A stretch of 64,000 bases of DNA from contig JACKMK010000002.1 of assembly GCA_024235395.1 (NCBI GenBank), positions 868,001 through 932,000 on the forward strand. The letters are read 5' to 3'. The position numbers and the translations under genes are program-made. Below are positions 1 through 9,800 of the stretch, in pieces. The stretch comes from Chromatiaceae bacterium (lineage in GTDB: Bacteria > Pseudomonadota > Gammaproteobacteria > Chromatiales > Chromatiaceae). The notes under the pieces are model-generated. The model worked only from the letters and a program-made list of their open reading frames with translations, had not been told where the DNA came from and searched no databases. Every line of letters starts with the position of its first letter. Positions within the stretch are counted from its first letter, which is position 1.

Positions 1-2
1 CG

Positions 3-1133
3 GTGCTGATCATGACGGCCTACGGCACGGTCGAGCAGGCCGTGGAGGCGATGAAACTCGGCGCGGTCGATTATCTGGCCAAGCCGTTCGAGGTCGACGA
101 CCTGCTGGAGAAGGTCGAGCGCTATCTCCCGCAACGCTATCGTGACGAAGGGCAGATGATTGCCGAAGACCTGCGCACGCGCGAGCTGGTCGAACTGGCC
201 GGGCGTGTGGCCGCCAGCGACGCGACGGTGATGATCGGGGGCGAGTCGGGCACCGGCAAAGAGGTGCTGGCGCGTTTCATCCACAACCGTTCGGCGCGTG
301 CCGATGGCCCGTTCATCGCGATCAATTGTGCGGCGATCCCGGACAATATGCTCGAGGCGGTGCTGTTCGGCTACGAGAAGGGCGCCTTCACCGGCGCGCT
401 GCGCGCCAGCGCCGGCAAGTTCGAACAGGCGCAAGGTGGCACGCTGCTGCTCGACGAGATCTCCGAGATGAGTCTGCCACTGCAGGCCAAACTGCTGCGG
501 GTACTGCAGGAACGCGAGGTCGAGCGGCTCGGCGGACGCGAGGTGATCCAGCTCGACGTGCGCGTGCTGGCGACATCGAACCGCCTGCTGCGGGAAGAGG
601 TGGCCGCCGGACGTTTCCGCGAAGACCTGTTCTACCGTCTGAACGTGTTTCCACTGACGCTGCCGCCGCTGCGCGAACGTCCGCGCGACATACTGCCACT
701 GGCCAACCATCTCATGCGCCGCCACCTGCGGGGCGGTGAGACCTTGCCGGTGCTCGAGGCCGAGGCGCAGGCCGGCCTGTTGGCGCACCGCTGGTCGGGC
801 AATGTGCGTGAACTCGACAACCTGATGCAGCGTGCGCTGATCCTGTGTGACGGTGAGCGTATCCGCGCGGCCGACGTGCATTTCGAGGCGCTCGATGGCG
901 AGGTGCCGTCGGCGGCACCGACCGCAACGCCCGCCTCCGCGGCGATCGATGAAGCGGCCAAGAGCCGGCTGACCGACGATCTGCGCAATGTCGAGGAACA
1001 GATGATCCTGGATGCGCTGCGCAGCGGTCACGGCAGCCGTAAACAGGCCGCCGAGATCCTCGGCATCAGCCCTCGCACGCTGCGCTACAAGCTGCAGAAG
1101 CTGCGCGAGGCGGGGGTCATGATTCCGCGCTGA
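3..1133 (+). CDS. flrC: Sigma-54-dependent flagellar response regulator FlrC/FleR (5' end outside window)
   Basis: Activates sigma-54 (RpoN) flagellar promoters after phosphorylation by its partner kinase FlrB/FleS. The visible 376 codons begin inside the receiver domain (end of the receiver with the MTAYG and AKPF segments); the phosphoacceptor aspartate lies before the window. The AAA+ domain follows with Walker A GESGTGKE, the sigma-54-contacting GAFTGA loop and Walker B LLLDEI. The C-terminus carries a Fis-type helix-turn-helix (KQAAEILGISPRTLRYKLQK). It sits directly upstream of fliE, as in Vibrio and Pseudomonas, which supports flrC/fleR over other NtrC-family regulators. The gap to fliE is 78 bases and holds a sigma-54 promoter. 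The frame is open from base 3 and no start can be assigned here. Confidence 0.9.
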   Translation: MLIMTAYGTVEQAVEAMKLGAVDYLAKPFEVDDLLEKVERYLPQRYRDEGQMIAEDLRTRELVELAGRVAASDATVMIGGESGTGKEVLARFIHNRSARADGPFIAINCAAIPDNMLEAVLFGYEKGAFTGALRASAGKFEQAQGGTLLLDEISEMSLPLQAKLLRVLQEREVERLGGREVIQLDVRVLATSNRLLREEVAAGRFREDLFYRLNVFPLTLPPLRERPRDILPLANHLMRRHLRGGETLPVLEAEAQAGLLAHRWSGNVRELDNLMQRALILCDGERIRAADVHFEALDGEVPSAAPTATPASAAIDEAAKSRLTDDLRNVEEQMILDALRSGHGSRKQAAEILGISPRTLRYKLQKLREAGVMIPR

Positions 1134-1135
1134 GG

Positions 1136-1151
1136 TGGCGCGAAATCTGCA
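1136..1151 (+). promoter_or_regulatory. Sigma-54 (-24/-12) promoter for fliE-J
   Basis: The sequence reads TGGCGCG, four bases, then CTGCA, against the consensus TGGCACG-N4-TTGCW. The GG (1137-1138) and GC (1149-1150) dinucleotides are exactly ten bases apart. It begins three bases after the flrC stop and 60 bases before the fliE start, the expected place for an RpoN-dependent flagellar operon promoter. Which activator (FlrA/FleQ or FlrC) drives it cannot be read from the sequence. Confidence 0.72.
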
Positions 1152-1211
1152 GTAATCCGCGAAGCGGCAAACAAGCGTCAAAAACTGAACGGACCGCAGG
1201 GGCAAACAGCT

Positions 1212-1526
1212 ATGAGCACACCGGAGATCAACCAAGTCCTCGCGCAGATGCGCGTAGCGCGCGCCCAGGCCATGGGGGTGCCGGCCGTCGAACAGCCGAC
1301 CCAGGACAACTTCGGCGACCTCCTGAAACGGTCGATCGATGCAGTGAACGAGACGCAGCAGCAGGCCAATTCGCTGCGCACCGCGTTCGAGCAGGGCGAA
1401 GAGGGACTCGACCTGGCACAGGTGATGATTGCGGTACAGAAATCCAGCCTGTCGTTTCAGGCGATGGTCGAAGTCCGCAACAAGCTTGTCGACGCGTACA
1501 AGGACGTCATGAACATGCCGGTCTGA
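1212..1526 (+). CDS. fliE: Flagellar hook-basal body protein FliE
   Basis: FliE links the MS ring to the proximal rod and is the first rod component exported. The 104-residue product has the normal length of the family, with the typical C-terminal helix containing LDLAQVMIAVQKSSLSFQAM and the ending RNKLVDAYKDVMNMPV, which matches the FliE C-terminus closely. Like other rod proteins it has no cleavable signal peptide, because it leaves through the flagellar type III apparatus. It is first in fliEFGHIJ, 50 bases upstream of fliF. A GCAGGGGC stretch 5-12 bases before the ATG is a plausible ribosome binding site. Confidence 0.95.
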   Translation: MSTPEINQVLAQMRVARAQAMGVPAVEQPTQDNFGDLLKRSIDAVNETQQQANSLRTAFEQGEEGLDLAQVMIAVQKSSLSFQAMVEVRNKLVDAYKDVMNMPV

Positions 1527-1576
1527 CCCGGTACTGGCGGCAGGCGGTAGAACACTCGAAATAACAGGTCGCAGAC

Positions 1577-3250
1577 ATGGCGGAAGCAGGCAGCGCGAAA
1601 AATCTCCCGATGACAGGCTCGGCCGGCGGCATGACCGCGATCGTGGCAAATCCCTGGATGCGACAGCTGGCGGTGATGGTCGGCATCGCGGCGAGCGTCG
1701 CACTCGGTGTCGCGGTGGTGCTGTGGTCCCAGGACCCCAGCTATGCGCCGCTGTACGGCAACCTCGCGGAGAAAGACGCCAGCCAGGTGATGGAGGCACT
1801 GCAGCAGGCCGGCGTCGATTACCGGGTCGACGAGGCCACCGGCATGGTGATGGTACCGGCCGCCAAGCTCAAAGAGATCCGCATGCAGCTTGCCGGCCAG
1901 GGGTTGCCGAACAGTGTCGGCATGGGCTTTGAGCTGCTGCAGCAGGAGACAGGGTTCGGCACCAGCCAGATCGTCGAGAAGGCGCGTTACCAGCAGGCGA
2001 TGCAGGGTGAACTGGCACGCACCATTGCGACCATTGGCGCGGTACACAGTGCGCGTGTGCACCTGGCGATCCCGAAACAGTCGGTATTCGTCCGCAAGCG
2101 CCAGCCTGCCAGCGCCTCGGTTACGCTGCGCCTGCACAACGGTCGCGTGCTCGAAGACGGGCAGGTCGAGGCGATCGTGCACCTGGTCGCATCCAGTGTG
2201 CCGGAACTCGAACCCAGTCGCGTGATCGTGGTCGACCAGAAAGGTCGGCTGCTGAGCGGCGACCCCGGCAGTCAGGAGATGAAGCTCTCGGCGACCCAGT
2301 TCGAACATACGCGGCGTATCGAGCAGCACTACCGTGAGCGCATCGAGGATCTGCTGGCGCCGATCGTCGGGCGCGACAAGGTGCGCGCACAGGTCACAGC
2401 GAATGTCGACTTCACGGTCACGGAGCAGACGCAAGAGCGTTACAACCCGGACCAGCCGGCGCTTCGCAGCGAGCAGGTCAACGAGGAATCGAGCCGCGGC
2501 GCGGGTGCCGGTGGCGTACCCGGTGCATTGTCCAATCAACCGCCGGCGGCGGGTGCGGCGCCCGAGACCGCAGCCGGCGCAGAGGGCGAGCAGACGGCTG
2601 CGGTGGTCAATGCGAGCACCCAGGCCACCCGCAACTACGAGCTCGACCGGGTGATCAGCCACACCCGTATGTCGCCGATCTCGCTGCGCCGCCTCTCGGT
2701 GGCCGTGGTCGTCGACGATATCGCGGTCGCGGCCGCCGACGGCACGGTCACGGTCCGTGAGCGCACACCGGAAGAGATCGAACGCCTGACCGAACTGGTT
2801 CGTGAGGCGATTGGCTTCGACGCCCGGCGCGGTGACAGCGTGCGGGTCATGAACAGCGCCTTCCTGGCACCCGAAGCGGTTGCGGAGATGCCTGAGATCC
2901 CGATCTGGGAACAGTCCTGGTTCGTCGACATCATCAAACAGGTCGGCGGCCTGCTGCTGGTCCTGGTGCTGATCTTCGTCGTCCTGCGGCCGACCATGAA
3001 ACGCCTGACCGCGACCCATGTCGAGGTGCCGGGTGTCCAGGGTGCGCGCGTCGAAGGTCCGCTGGGGCAGGCCGAAGGGGGTGCCGTGGCAGAAGAGGAC
3101 CTGATGCTCGGCAGCGACGGCGAACCGATCCGTCTGCCAGGCGGTGGACGCTACGAGAACATCATGGACGCGGCCCGCGAACTGGTCGACGAGGACCCGA
3201 AGCGTGTCGCGCAGCTGGTCAAGACCTGGATGAGCGAAGAAGCCGCCTGA
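1577..3250 (+). CDS. fliF: Flagellar MS-ring protein FliF
   Basis: FliF oligomerises in the inner membrane to form the MS ring, the base on which the switch and export gate assemble. The 557 residues show a cytoplasmic N-terminus, a first transmembrane helix near residues 31-50, the periplasmic ring-building domains (SYAPLYGNLAEKDASQVMEA, then the region around EKARYQQAMQGELARTI), a low-complexity Ala/Gly/Pro linker near 310-340, a second transmembrane helix near 453-475, and a C-terminal cytoplasmic tail ending ELVDEDPKRVAQLVKTWMSE, the FliG-binding motif. Length and order match the family. The stop is followed one base later by the fliG start, so the two partner proteins are probably translationally coupled. 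Confidence 0.97.
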   Translation: MAEAGSAKNLPMTGSAGGMTAIVANPWMRQLAVMVGIAASVALGVAVVLWSQDPSYAPLYGNLAEKDASQVMEALQQAGVDYRVDEATGMVMVPAAKLKEIRMQLAGQGLPNSVGMGFELLQQETGFGTSQIVEKARYQQAMQGELARTIATIGAVHSARVHLAIPKQSVFVRKRQPASASVTLRLHNGRVLEDGQVEAIVHLVASSVPELEPSRVIVVDQKGRLLSGDPGSQEMKLSATQFEHTRRIEQHYRERIEDLLAPIVGRDKVRAQVTANVDFTVTEQTQERYNPDQPALRSEQVNEESSRGAGAGGVPGALSNQPPAAGAAPETAAGAEGEQTAAVVNASTQATRNYELDRVISHTRMSPISLRRLSVAVVVDDIAVAAADGTVTVRERTPEEIERLTELVREAIGFDARRGDSVRVMNSAFLAPEAVAEMPEIPIWEQSWFVDIIKQVGGLLLVLVLIFVVLRPTMKRLTATHVEVPGVQGARVEGPLGQAEGGAVAEEDLMLGSDGEPIRLPGGGRYENIMDAARELVDEDPKRVAQLVKTWMSEEAA

Positions 3251-3251
3251 T

Positions 3252-4277
3252 ATGGATGCGAACTCCGACGCACAAGTCGTCAAGAATCTGACCGGGCTGC
3301 AGCGCTCGGCCCTGCTGATGCTCGGTCTCGGCGAGAAGCACGCCGCCGAGATCCTGCGTCACATGGGACCCAAGGAAGTCCAGGAGATCGGACTGGCGAT
3401 GGCCAGCCTGACGCACGTCACGAATTCGCAGATGGAACTGGTGATGCAGAATTTCGTCGAGGCGATCGGCGAACAGACCTCGCTCGGGATGGGTTCCGAC
3501 GAGTACATACGCAATATGCTGACCTCCGCGCTCGGCGCCGACAAGGCCAGCGGCATCATCGACCGCATCCTGCTCGGGCGCAACAGCAAGGGCCTGGAGC
3601 AGCTCAAATGGATGGATCCCCGGGCGATCGCCGAACTGATCCGCCTCGAGCATCCGCAGATCATCTCGATCGTGATGTCGTTCCTCGACCCCGATCAGGC
3701 TGCCGGCGTGCTCAGCGAATTCCCCGAACGGGTGCGTACCGACGTGATCATGCGCGTCGCGGCGCTCGAGGGGATTCAGCCGGTTGCGTTGCAGGAACTC
3801 GACGAGATTCTGGAGAAACAGTTCTCGGGCGGCGCGAACGTGAAATCGTCGGCGCTCGGCGGTGTCAAGAAAGCGGCGGATATCCTGAACTTCGTCGACG
3901 GTGCAATCGAGAGCAAGGTGATCGAGCAGATCAGCGAGGCCGACGAGGAGCTGTCGCAACAGATCCAGGACAACATGTTCGTGTTCGAAAACCTGATCGA
4001 CGTCGACGATCGCGGCATGCAGACGCTGTTGCGCGAGGTCTCATCCGACCAGTTGCTGCTGGCACTGCGCGGTGCGCCCGAGGCGCTGCGTGAAAAGATC
4101 TTCAAAAACATGTCGTCGCGCGCCGCCGAGATGCTCAAGGACGACCTCGAGGCCGCGGCGCCGGCCAAGATCAGCGACGTCGAGGCGGCGCAGAAGGAGA
4201 TTCTCACCGTCGCGCGGCGGTTGTCCGATGCCGGCGAGATCAATCTCGGTGGCAGCGGTGGCGACGAGTTCATCTGA
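3252..4277 (+). CDS. fliG: Flagellar motor switch protein FliG
   Basis: FliG forms the torque-generating part of the C ring: it binds FliF through its N-terminal domain, FliM through the middle domain and the MotA stator through its C-terminal domain. The 341-residue product has the expected three armadillo-like parts. The middle-domain EHPQ motif lies in IRLEHPQIISIVMSFLDP. The C-terminal torque helix contains the usual charged residues (MQTLLREVSSDQLLLALRGA, then REKIFKNMSSRAAEMLKDDL). The start ATG lies one base beyond the fliF stop. Nothing is missing or unusual. Confidence 0.97.
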   Translation: MDANSDAQVVKNLTGLQRSALLMLGLGEKHAAEILRHMGPKEVQEIGLAMASLTHVTNSQMELVMQNFVEAIGEQTSLGMGSDEYIRNMLTSALGADKASGIIDRILLGRNSKGLEQLKWMDPRAIAELIRLEHPQIISIVMSFLDPDQAAGVLSEFPERVRTDVIMRVAALEGIQPVALQELDEILEKQFSGGANVKSSALGGVKKAADILNFVDGAIESKVIEQISEADEELSQQIQDNMFVFENLIDVDDRGMQTLLREVSSDQLLLALRGAPEALREKIFKNMSSRAAEMLKDDLEAAAPAKISDVEAAQKEILTVARRLSDAGEINLGGSGGDEFI

Positions 4278-4292
4278 TGTGGCGCTACCCCG

Positions 4293-4976
4293 ATGAATGA
4301 GCGCAAGAAGGCCGGTGCCCAGGTCATCCGTTCCGGCGACATCGAGGTCACCCAGTGGTTGCCGCCTCATGTGCATCGCCAGGGCGAGACTCCGATCGAT
4401 GAGGCCGGCGGACTGCTGACCGCCGGGCAGCTCGACCAGATTCAAAAGGCCGCGCACCAGGAAGGCTTCGAGCAGGGGCGCCGGGAAGGGCAGGAATACG
4501 GTCACCGCGAAGGTCTCGAGCAGGGCCGTGCCGACCTGCAGGCGCGAATCGCGCGACTGGATCAGCTGCTGCACAGTCTCGACAAGCCGTTCGAGGAGCT
4601 CGACCAGCAGGTCGAGGACGAGGTCGTGACCCTGGTCATCAACATGGTGCGCCAGCTGATCCGTCGCGAGGTCAAACTCGATCCGGGGCAGATCGTCGGT
4701 GTGGTGCGTGAGGCGCTGGGCATCCTGCCGGTCAGTGCGCGCAGTATCCGCGTCGCGTTGCATCCGGATGACGCGGTGCTGGTGCGCGAGGCGTACGCGC
4801 TCGGTGAACACGATCAGAAGTGGCAGATCGTCGAGGACCCGGTGATTCAACGCGGCGGCTGTCGTATCCACACCGACACCTCGCAGGTCGACGCGACGCT
4901 CGACTCGCGGTTGAGCAGTCTGATCGCCCCCTTGCTCGCCGGCGAGCGGGTGCGTGACAGCGAAGGGGGTGACTAG
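4293..4976 (+). CDS. fliH: Flagellar assembly protein FliH
   Basis: FliH is the peripheral stalk regulator of the export ATPase FliI and docks it to the C ring. The 227-residue product has the FliH hallmark run of GxxxG-like repeats (EGFEQGRREGQEYGHREG, about residues 60-80) predicted as a long helix. The C-terminal half resembles the V/F-ATPase subunit E/delta fold (ELDQQVEDEVVTLVINMVRQ). It lies 15 bases after fliG and ends one base before the fliI ATG. Its similarity to peripheral-stalk subunits is interesting given the V/A-ATPase operon nearby, but the two are separate systems. Confidence 0.93.
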   Translation: MNERKKAGAQVIRSGDIEVTQWLPPHVHRQGETPIDEAGGLLTAGQLDQIQKAAHQEGFEQGRREGQEYGHREGLEQGRADLQARIARLDQLLHSLDKPFEELDQQVEDEVVTLVINMVRQLIRREVKLDPGQIVGVVREALGILPVSARSIRVALHPDDAVLVREAYALGEHDQKWQIVEDPVIQRGGCRIHTDTSQVDATLDSRLSSLIAPLLAGERVRDSEGGD

Positions 4977-4977
4977 C

Positions 4978-6354
4978 ATGGTCACACCGGTCGGCCGCAA
5001 TGACATCTGGTCGGCACGTATACGCCGGCTCGGTGACCGCCTCGGCGGGAGCCGTGGCCTGGTGGTCGAAGGCAAGCTGACCCGCATGGTGGGACTGACG
5101 CTGGAAGCGGTCGGTTGCCGCGCGGCGATCGGTGGACGCTGCGATGTGATCAACAGCAACGGCGAGCGGATCGAGGCCGAGGTGGTCGGATTCTCGGGCG
5201 AAAGCCTCTACCTGATGCCGACGGGCGATATCCGCGGGCTCGAGCCGGATGCCCGGGTGGTACCGACCGGCCGGATCAGCGAAGCCACGGTCGGCGACGA
5301 ACTCCTCGGGCGCATCATCGACGGCAGCGGTCGGCCGCTGGATGGCAGGGGTCTGCTGCACGCAAACAAACGCTGGCCATTGAACGGCGGCTATATCAAT
5401 CCGCTGGCGCGCGCACCGATCCGCAAACCCCTGGACGTCGGGATCCGGGCGATCAATTCGCTGCTGAGTGTCGGCCGGGGACAGCGGCTCGGCCTGTTCG
5501 CCGGGTCCGGTGTCGGCAAGTCCGTGCTGCTCGGCATGATGACGCGCTACACCGATGCCGACGTGGTGGTCGTGGGGCTGATCGGCGAGCGTGGCCGGGA
5601 GGTCAAGGAGTTCGTTGACAATATCCTCGGCGAGGAAGGGCTTGCGCGTTCGGTGGTGGTCGCCGTGCCGGCCGACCAGCCGCCGTTGCGGCGTATGCAC
5701 GGGGCGATGCTGGCCACCGCAATCGCCGAATATTTCCGCGATCAGGGCAAGCACGTCCTGTTGCTGATGGACTCGCTGACACGTTTCGCCCAGGCGCAGC
5801 GCGAGATCGGTCTGGCCATCAACGAACCGCCGGCGACCAAGGGATATCCACCCTCAGTCTTTGCCAAGCTGCCGCAGCTGGTCGAACGCGCCGGCAACGG
5901 CGACCGGGGTGGTGGTTCGATCACTGCTTTCTACACGGTGCTGGTCGAGGGGGATGACCAGAACGACCCGATCGCCGACGCGGCCCGCGCAATCCTCGAC
6001 GGGCACATTGTGCTTTCCAGGCGCCTGGCCGAATCCGGTCAGTATCCGGCGATCGATATCGAGGCCTCGGTCAGTCGCGCAATGAACGAAATTACTGACC
6101 GTCAGCATCAACAGGCAGCGCGAGAGTTCAAACAGCTCTATAGTCTGTACGAGCAGAACAGGGACCTGATCTCGGTCGGTGCCTACGAGCTGGGCTCGAA
6201 CGACCAGATCGATCTGGCGATCGGTGCCATGCCATCGTTGCGGGAGTTTCTGCATCAGGACATGCGTACGCGATTCGACCTGCGAGACAGTCTGGACGAC
6301 CTGATGACCCTGTTTCCACAGGAACAGTTGCCGGTCGCGAGTGGTACGAGGTAG
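4978..6354 (+). CDS. fliI: Flagellum-specific ATPase FliI
   Basis: FliI hydrolyses ATP in the cytoplasm to help unfold and deliver flagellar export substrates. I place the start at the ATG giving MVTPVGRNDIW (458 residues), one base after the fliH stop, with a GAAGGGGG ribosome binding site about ten bases upstream; an in-frame GTG at 4954 would add eight residues but lies inside fliH. The P-loop AGSGVGKS is near residue 175, followed by the catalytic GERGRE and the MDSLTRFAQAQREI segment, all standard for the FliI/YscN family. Operon position between fliH and fliJ excludes confusion with F- or V-type catalytic subunits. Confidence 0.97.
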   Translation: MVTPVGRNDIWSARIRRLGDRLGGSRGLVVEGKLTRMVGLTLEAVGCRAAIGGRCDVINSNGERIEAEVVGFSGESLYLMPTGDIRGLEPDARVVPTGRISEATVGDELLGRIIDGSGRPLDGRGLLHANKRWPLNGGYINPLARAPIRKPLDVGIRAINSLLSVGRGQRLGLFAGSGVGKSVLLGMMTRYTDADVVVVGLIGERGREVKEFVDNILGEEGLARSVVVAVPADQPPLRRMHGAMLATAIAEYFRDQGKHVLLLMDSLTRFAQAQREIGLAINEPPATKGYPPSVFAKLPQLVERAGNGDRGGGSITAFYTVLVEGDDQNDPIADAARAILDGHIVLSRRLAESGQYPAIDIEASVSRAMNEITDRQHQQAAREFKQLYSLYEQNRDLISVGAYELGSNDQIDLAIGAMPSLREFLHQDMRTRFDLRDSLDDLMTLFPQEQLPVASGTR

Positions 6355-6363
6355 AGGTAAGGG

Positions 6364-6792
6364 ATGTCGCCGTCACAACGATTCAAACCGATCCAGAAGA
6401 TCGCCTCGCATCACGAGCGCAAGGCGGCAGCCGCACTTGGTGAGTCGCTGAAGCAGCGAGAGGCGGCGATGCAGCGACTCGATGAGCTCAGGCAATACCT
6501 CGCGGAGTATCTCGAGCGGTTCTCGCGTGCGGTGGCGAGCGGCCTGTCGGGCAGCCAGGTGATGGAGTACCAGGTGTTCATCGGAAAACTGGAGACCGCG
6601 ATCGAACACCAGGAAAAGGTGGTCTTGCAGTCCCAGCAGGCATGCGCCTCCACCAAGGAGCAATGGCGAGGCCGCTATACCAAGTCCAAGGCCATGGAAA
6701 ATGCGGTCGACCGCCTGTCTCAGGCGGAGCGTCGGGACGAGGAACGCAAGGAACAGTCCGAGAGCGACGACCGTGCGCAGCGTAAGCGCTAG
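6364..6792 (+). CDS. fliJ: Flagellar export chaperone/stalk protein FliJ
   Basis: FliJ is a small coiled-coil protein that inserts into the FliI hexamer like the gamma subunit of an F-ATPase and contacts FlhA. The 142-residue product is almost wholly helical and highly charged, with heptad-like stretches (residues 10-60 and 80-135), and starts MSPSQRFKPIQKIASHHER, typical for FliJ. It lies nine bases after fliI. It is the last gene of this flagellar run: the next gene is on the opposite strand, and fliK, which normally follows, is absent here (a FliK-like gene lies at 52760-53926). Confidence 0.9.
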   Translation: MSPSQRFKPIQKIASHHERKAAAALGESLKQREAAMQRLDELRQYLAEYLERFSRAVASGLSGSQVMEYQVFIGKLETAIEHQEKVVLQSQQACASTKEQWRGRYTKSKAMENAVDRLSQAERRDEERKEQSESDDRAQRKR

Positions 6793-6819
6793 TCGGCCAG
6801 GCACACGCCAGGCGCCCCT

Positions 6820-9800
6820 TCATATCTTTCGCGGCAACCGGGCGATGTTTGGCTGCAGTGCCTGGTCAACCAGCACGTGCTGCAGGTCCGACGCCGACAT
6901 CGGTCTGTACAGCAGGTAGCCCTGACCGAACTGACATCCCTCGTCGACCAGGAACCGACGCTGCGTCTCGGTTTCGACACCTTCCCCGACCAGATTGAGA
7001 TTGAGACTCTTCGCCAACGCGATCACTGCGCGGGTGATCGCAATGTCGTTGGGGTCGTCGGGTATGTCGCGGATGAACGATTTGTCGATCTTCAGCCGTT
7101 GTACAGGCAACGACTTCAGGTAGGACAGAGACGAGTAGCCGGTCCCGAAGTCGTCGATCGCCAGCACGACGCCCAGTTCACGTACCTTCCTCAACACTTC
7201 GATCGCCTGTGCCGACTCGCCCATGATGAAACTCTCTGTGACTTCGAGCTCGAGGTTCGCCGCGGGTAGGCCCGTTTCGAGAAGCACGCGTTTGACCAAT
7301 TCCGCGAGATCACCGCGTCGCACCTGTGTGCCGGAGATGTTCACCGCGAGCGTGCCGCTCAGTAGCCCCTGGTCCAGCCACTCTCTCGCCTGTCGGCACG
7401 ACTCCCTCAGTACCCATTCACCGATCTGCAGGATGGCACCGTTGTCCTCCGCCACCGGTATGAAACGGTCCGGGGAGACCTGGCCGAGGTCCGGGTTGTA
7501 CCAGCGTGCCAGCACCTCCACACCGACGATCTCGCCGCTGGCCAGATCGACCTGGGGCTGGTATCGGAGGTCGAATTCGCCTTTGCGGATGGCATTGCGC
7601 AACGCGCTGTCCACCAGCATGCGTTCGAACGCCTGGCGCGTCAGATCCTCGGTATAGAACTGGTAGGTATTGCGTCCCAGTGCCTTGGCCCGATACATCG
7701 CCGCGTCGGCGTTGCGCATCAGGGTGTTCGCATCCTTGCCATCGTCCGGCGATACCGCGACGCCGATACTTGGCGTCACCCGGACCTGGGCAGCGCCCAG
7801 GACGAACTCCCGGTCGAATGCATCGATGACCTTTTCGATCACCGATGCCAGCGAGGTGCGCACATCGAATTCCTCGATCAGCACCGTGAACTCGTCGCCG
7901 CCAATCCGCGCGACGGTGTCCTCCTGGCGCAGTACAGAGGCCAACAGCCGGGCGACCTGCACCAGCAGCTCGTCACCGTATTCGTGGCCGAGGCTGTCAT
8001 TGACGTGTTTGAAGTTGTCCAGGTCGACGAAGATTGCCGCGACTTGACCATGACGCCGTGCGGCGCGCTCGAGTGCGTGTTGCAGGCGCTCGTTGAACAA
8101 TGCCCGGTTGGGTAGGCCGGTCAGGGCATCGTGATGCGCGAGATGGGCGAGCTTCTGTTGCGACTCCTTGAGGTGACTGATATCGGTATAGATCGCGACA
8201 TAGCTGGTCACTTCGCCGGCTTCGTCGCGCACGGCGTTGATCGCGACCAGTTCCGCGGTCAGTACGCCGTTCTTGGACCGATTGATGAGTTCCCCGCGCC
8301 AGGCACCGGTGTCGATAATCGAACGCCACATCTCCTCGTAGAATGCATCGTCATGTCGGTCGGACCGCCACAGGTTCGGTGTCTTGCCGATCACTTCATC
8401 ACGCGTGAAACCCAGAATCCGGGTGAAGGATTGATTGACGTCCAGCACGACGCCCTGCGGATCGGTAATCACGATCGCCTCTGTGGACGAGTCGAACACG
8501 GTGGCCGACAGTTTGAGGCGCTGCTCGGATTCCAGGCGAGCGGAGATGTCGTGGAATACCGCGATGTAGAACTCCTGGTCGTCGAACGCGAGGTGATTGG
8601 CGTGTACCTCGATCGGGAATTCCTCGCCATCGGCGCGCCGGTGGCTGCTCTCGAAGCGCAGGCTCCCGCCCTGTTTCAACGCCTGCCAATGTGTATTCCA
8701 ATCGGCTTGCCGGGTGCCCGGCGCGATCTGGGCCACCGAGAGGCCCACTGCTTCGCTTGTGTCGAAGGCCAGCGCCTTGCGTGCGGCGTCGTTCAGGTAG
8801 ATCAGACGACCATCGGCGTCTGCCCAGTACACACCGATGCTGACATGGTCGACAGTGTTCTGGGTGAGCGCGAGCCGGTGCTCGATGCGCTTGCGCTCGG
8901 TGATGTCCGTGGCGATGCCACAAATGCCGTTGACCTTGCCTTGCTCGTCGAGGAGCGGAAACTTGGTGACCAGGAAGTCTTGGATGGCGTCTCCGGTCGG
9001 TGGCTTTTCGTCGACGGTCACCGCGGCACCGCTGGCAAGGACTTCGCGGTCGGTGAGTCGGGTCGATGCGGCGAAGTCCTCGGCAAACAGCTGGTGGTCG
9101 AATTTGCCGACGATCTGTCCCCGTGGCCGGTCGACCAGACGCTCGTAACTGCTGTTGACCAGTACGTACCGGCCGAGTGGATCCTTGATGTAGATGATTT
9201 CCGGTGCGTTGTCGATGACTGCCTGCAGCCTGGATTGGTCGGCCTTGATGGTTTCCAGCAACTCGGCGTTGCGTCCGAGCAGGTCCTGCAGCCGGTGGCG
9301 TTCGGCCGAGATCTCTGCGACGAGTGGGCTGGTCGCCAGGCGTGTCAATGCGATGCCCAGCAGAGCCAATGCGAGCACCGCCAGGGCCGCTACGACAGCC
9401 TGGCGCCTCGCTGCCGCGAAAAACACGTCGTGCTCCGACTCGAACAGGATCAGCCAGTTGGTGTGGCTCAGTGTGCGGAAGGCCAGCAGTAGCTCGCGGC
9501 CGTCAACGTCGTCAAGTGTGAAGGTCCCAGTGGCATCGCCTTCGGAACGCGACTCGCCGAGCCGTTGCGACAGCAGGTTTTCGTCGGTCCGATGCGTTCT
9601 GAGGCCGGTGCGGTACAGGTCGACCAGACGGTCGCCCTCGAGCGCCACCACCCGGATGTCACCCACTGCCTCGATATGATCGAGAAATCCGCGCAGTATC
9701 GCCTGCAACCGGTCGTCGCGGAGCATCACGAGATCGGTGCCCAAGGCGCGTTGCGTGTTGTCCCGGATCGGCGCCGACACGACGATGCGGCCATCGGTCG

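Noticed and set aside
1457..3283. A 608-codon open frame on the minus strand opposite fliF
   Set aside because: It is a high-GC antisense shadow of fliF with His/Arg/Asp-rich composition and no recognisable domain. The same reasoning excludes the other long frames opposite V-ATPase, smc, prsT and ligA.
4293..6792. fliH, fliI and fliJ as part of an F/V-ATPase because of fold similarity
   Set aside because: The gene order, FliH repeat motif and FliI-specific sequence show the flagellar export ATPase; the real V/A-ATPase is the separate operon at 10370-18896.
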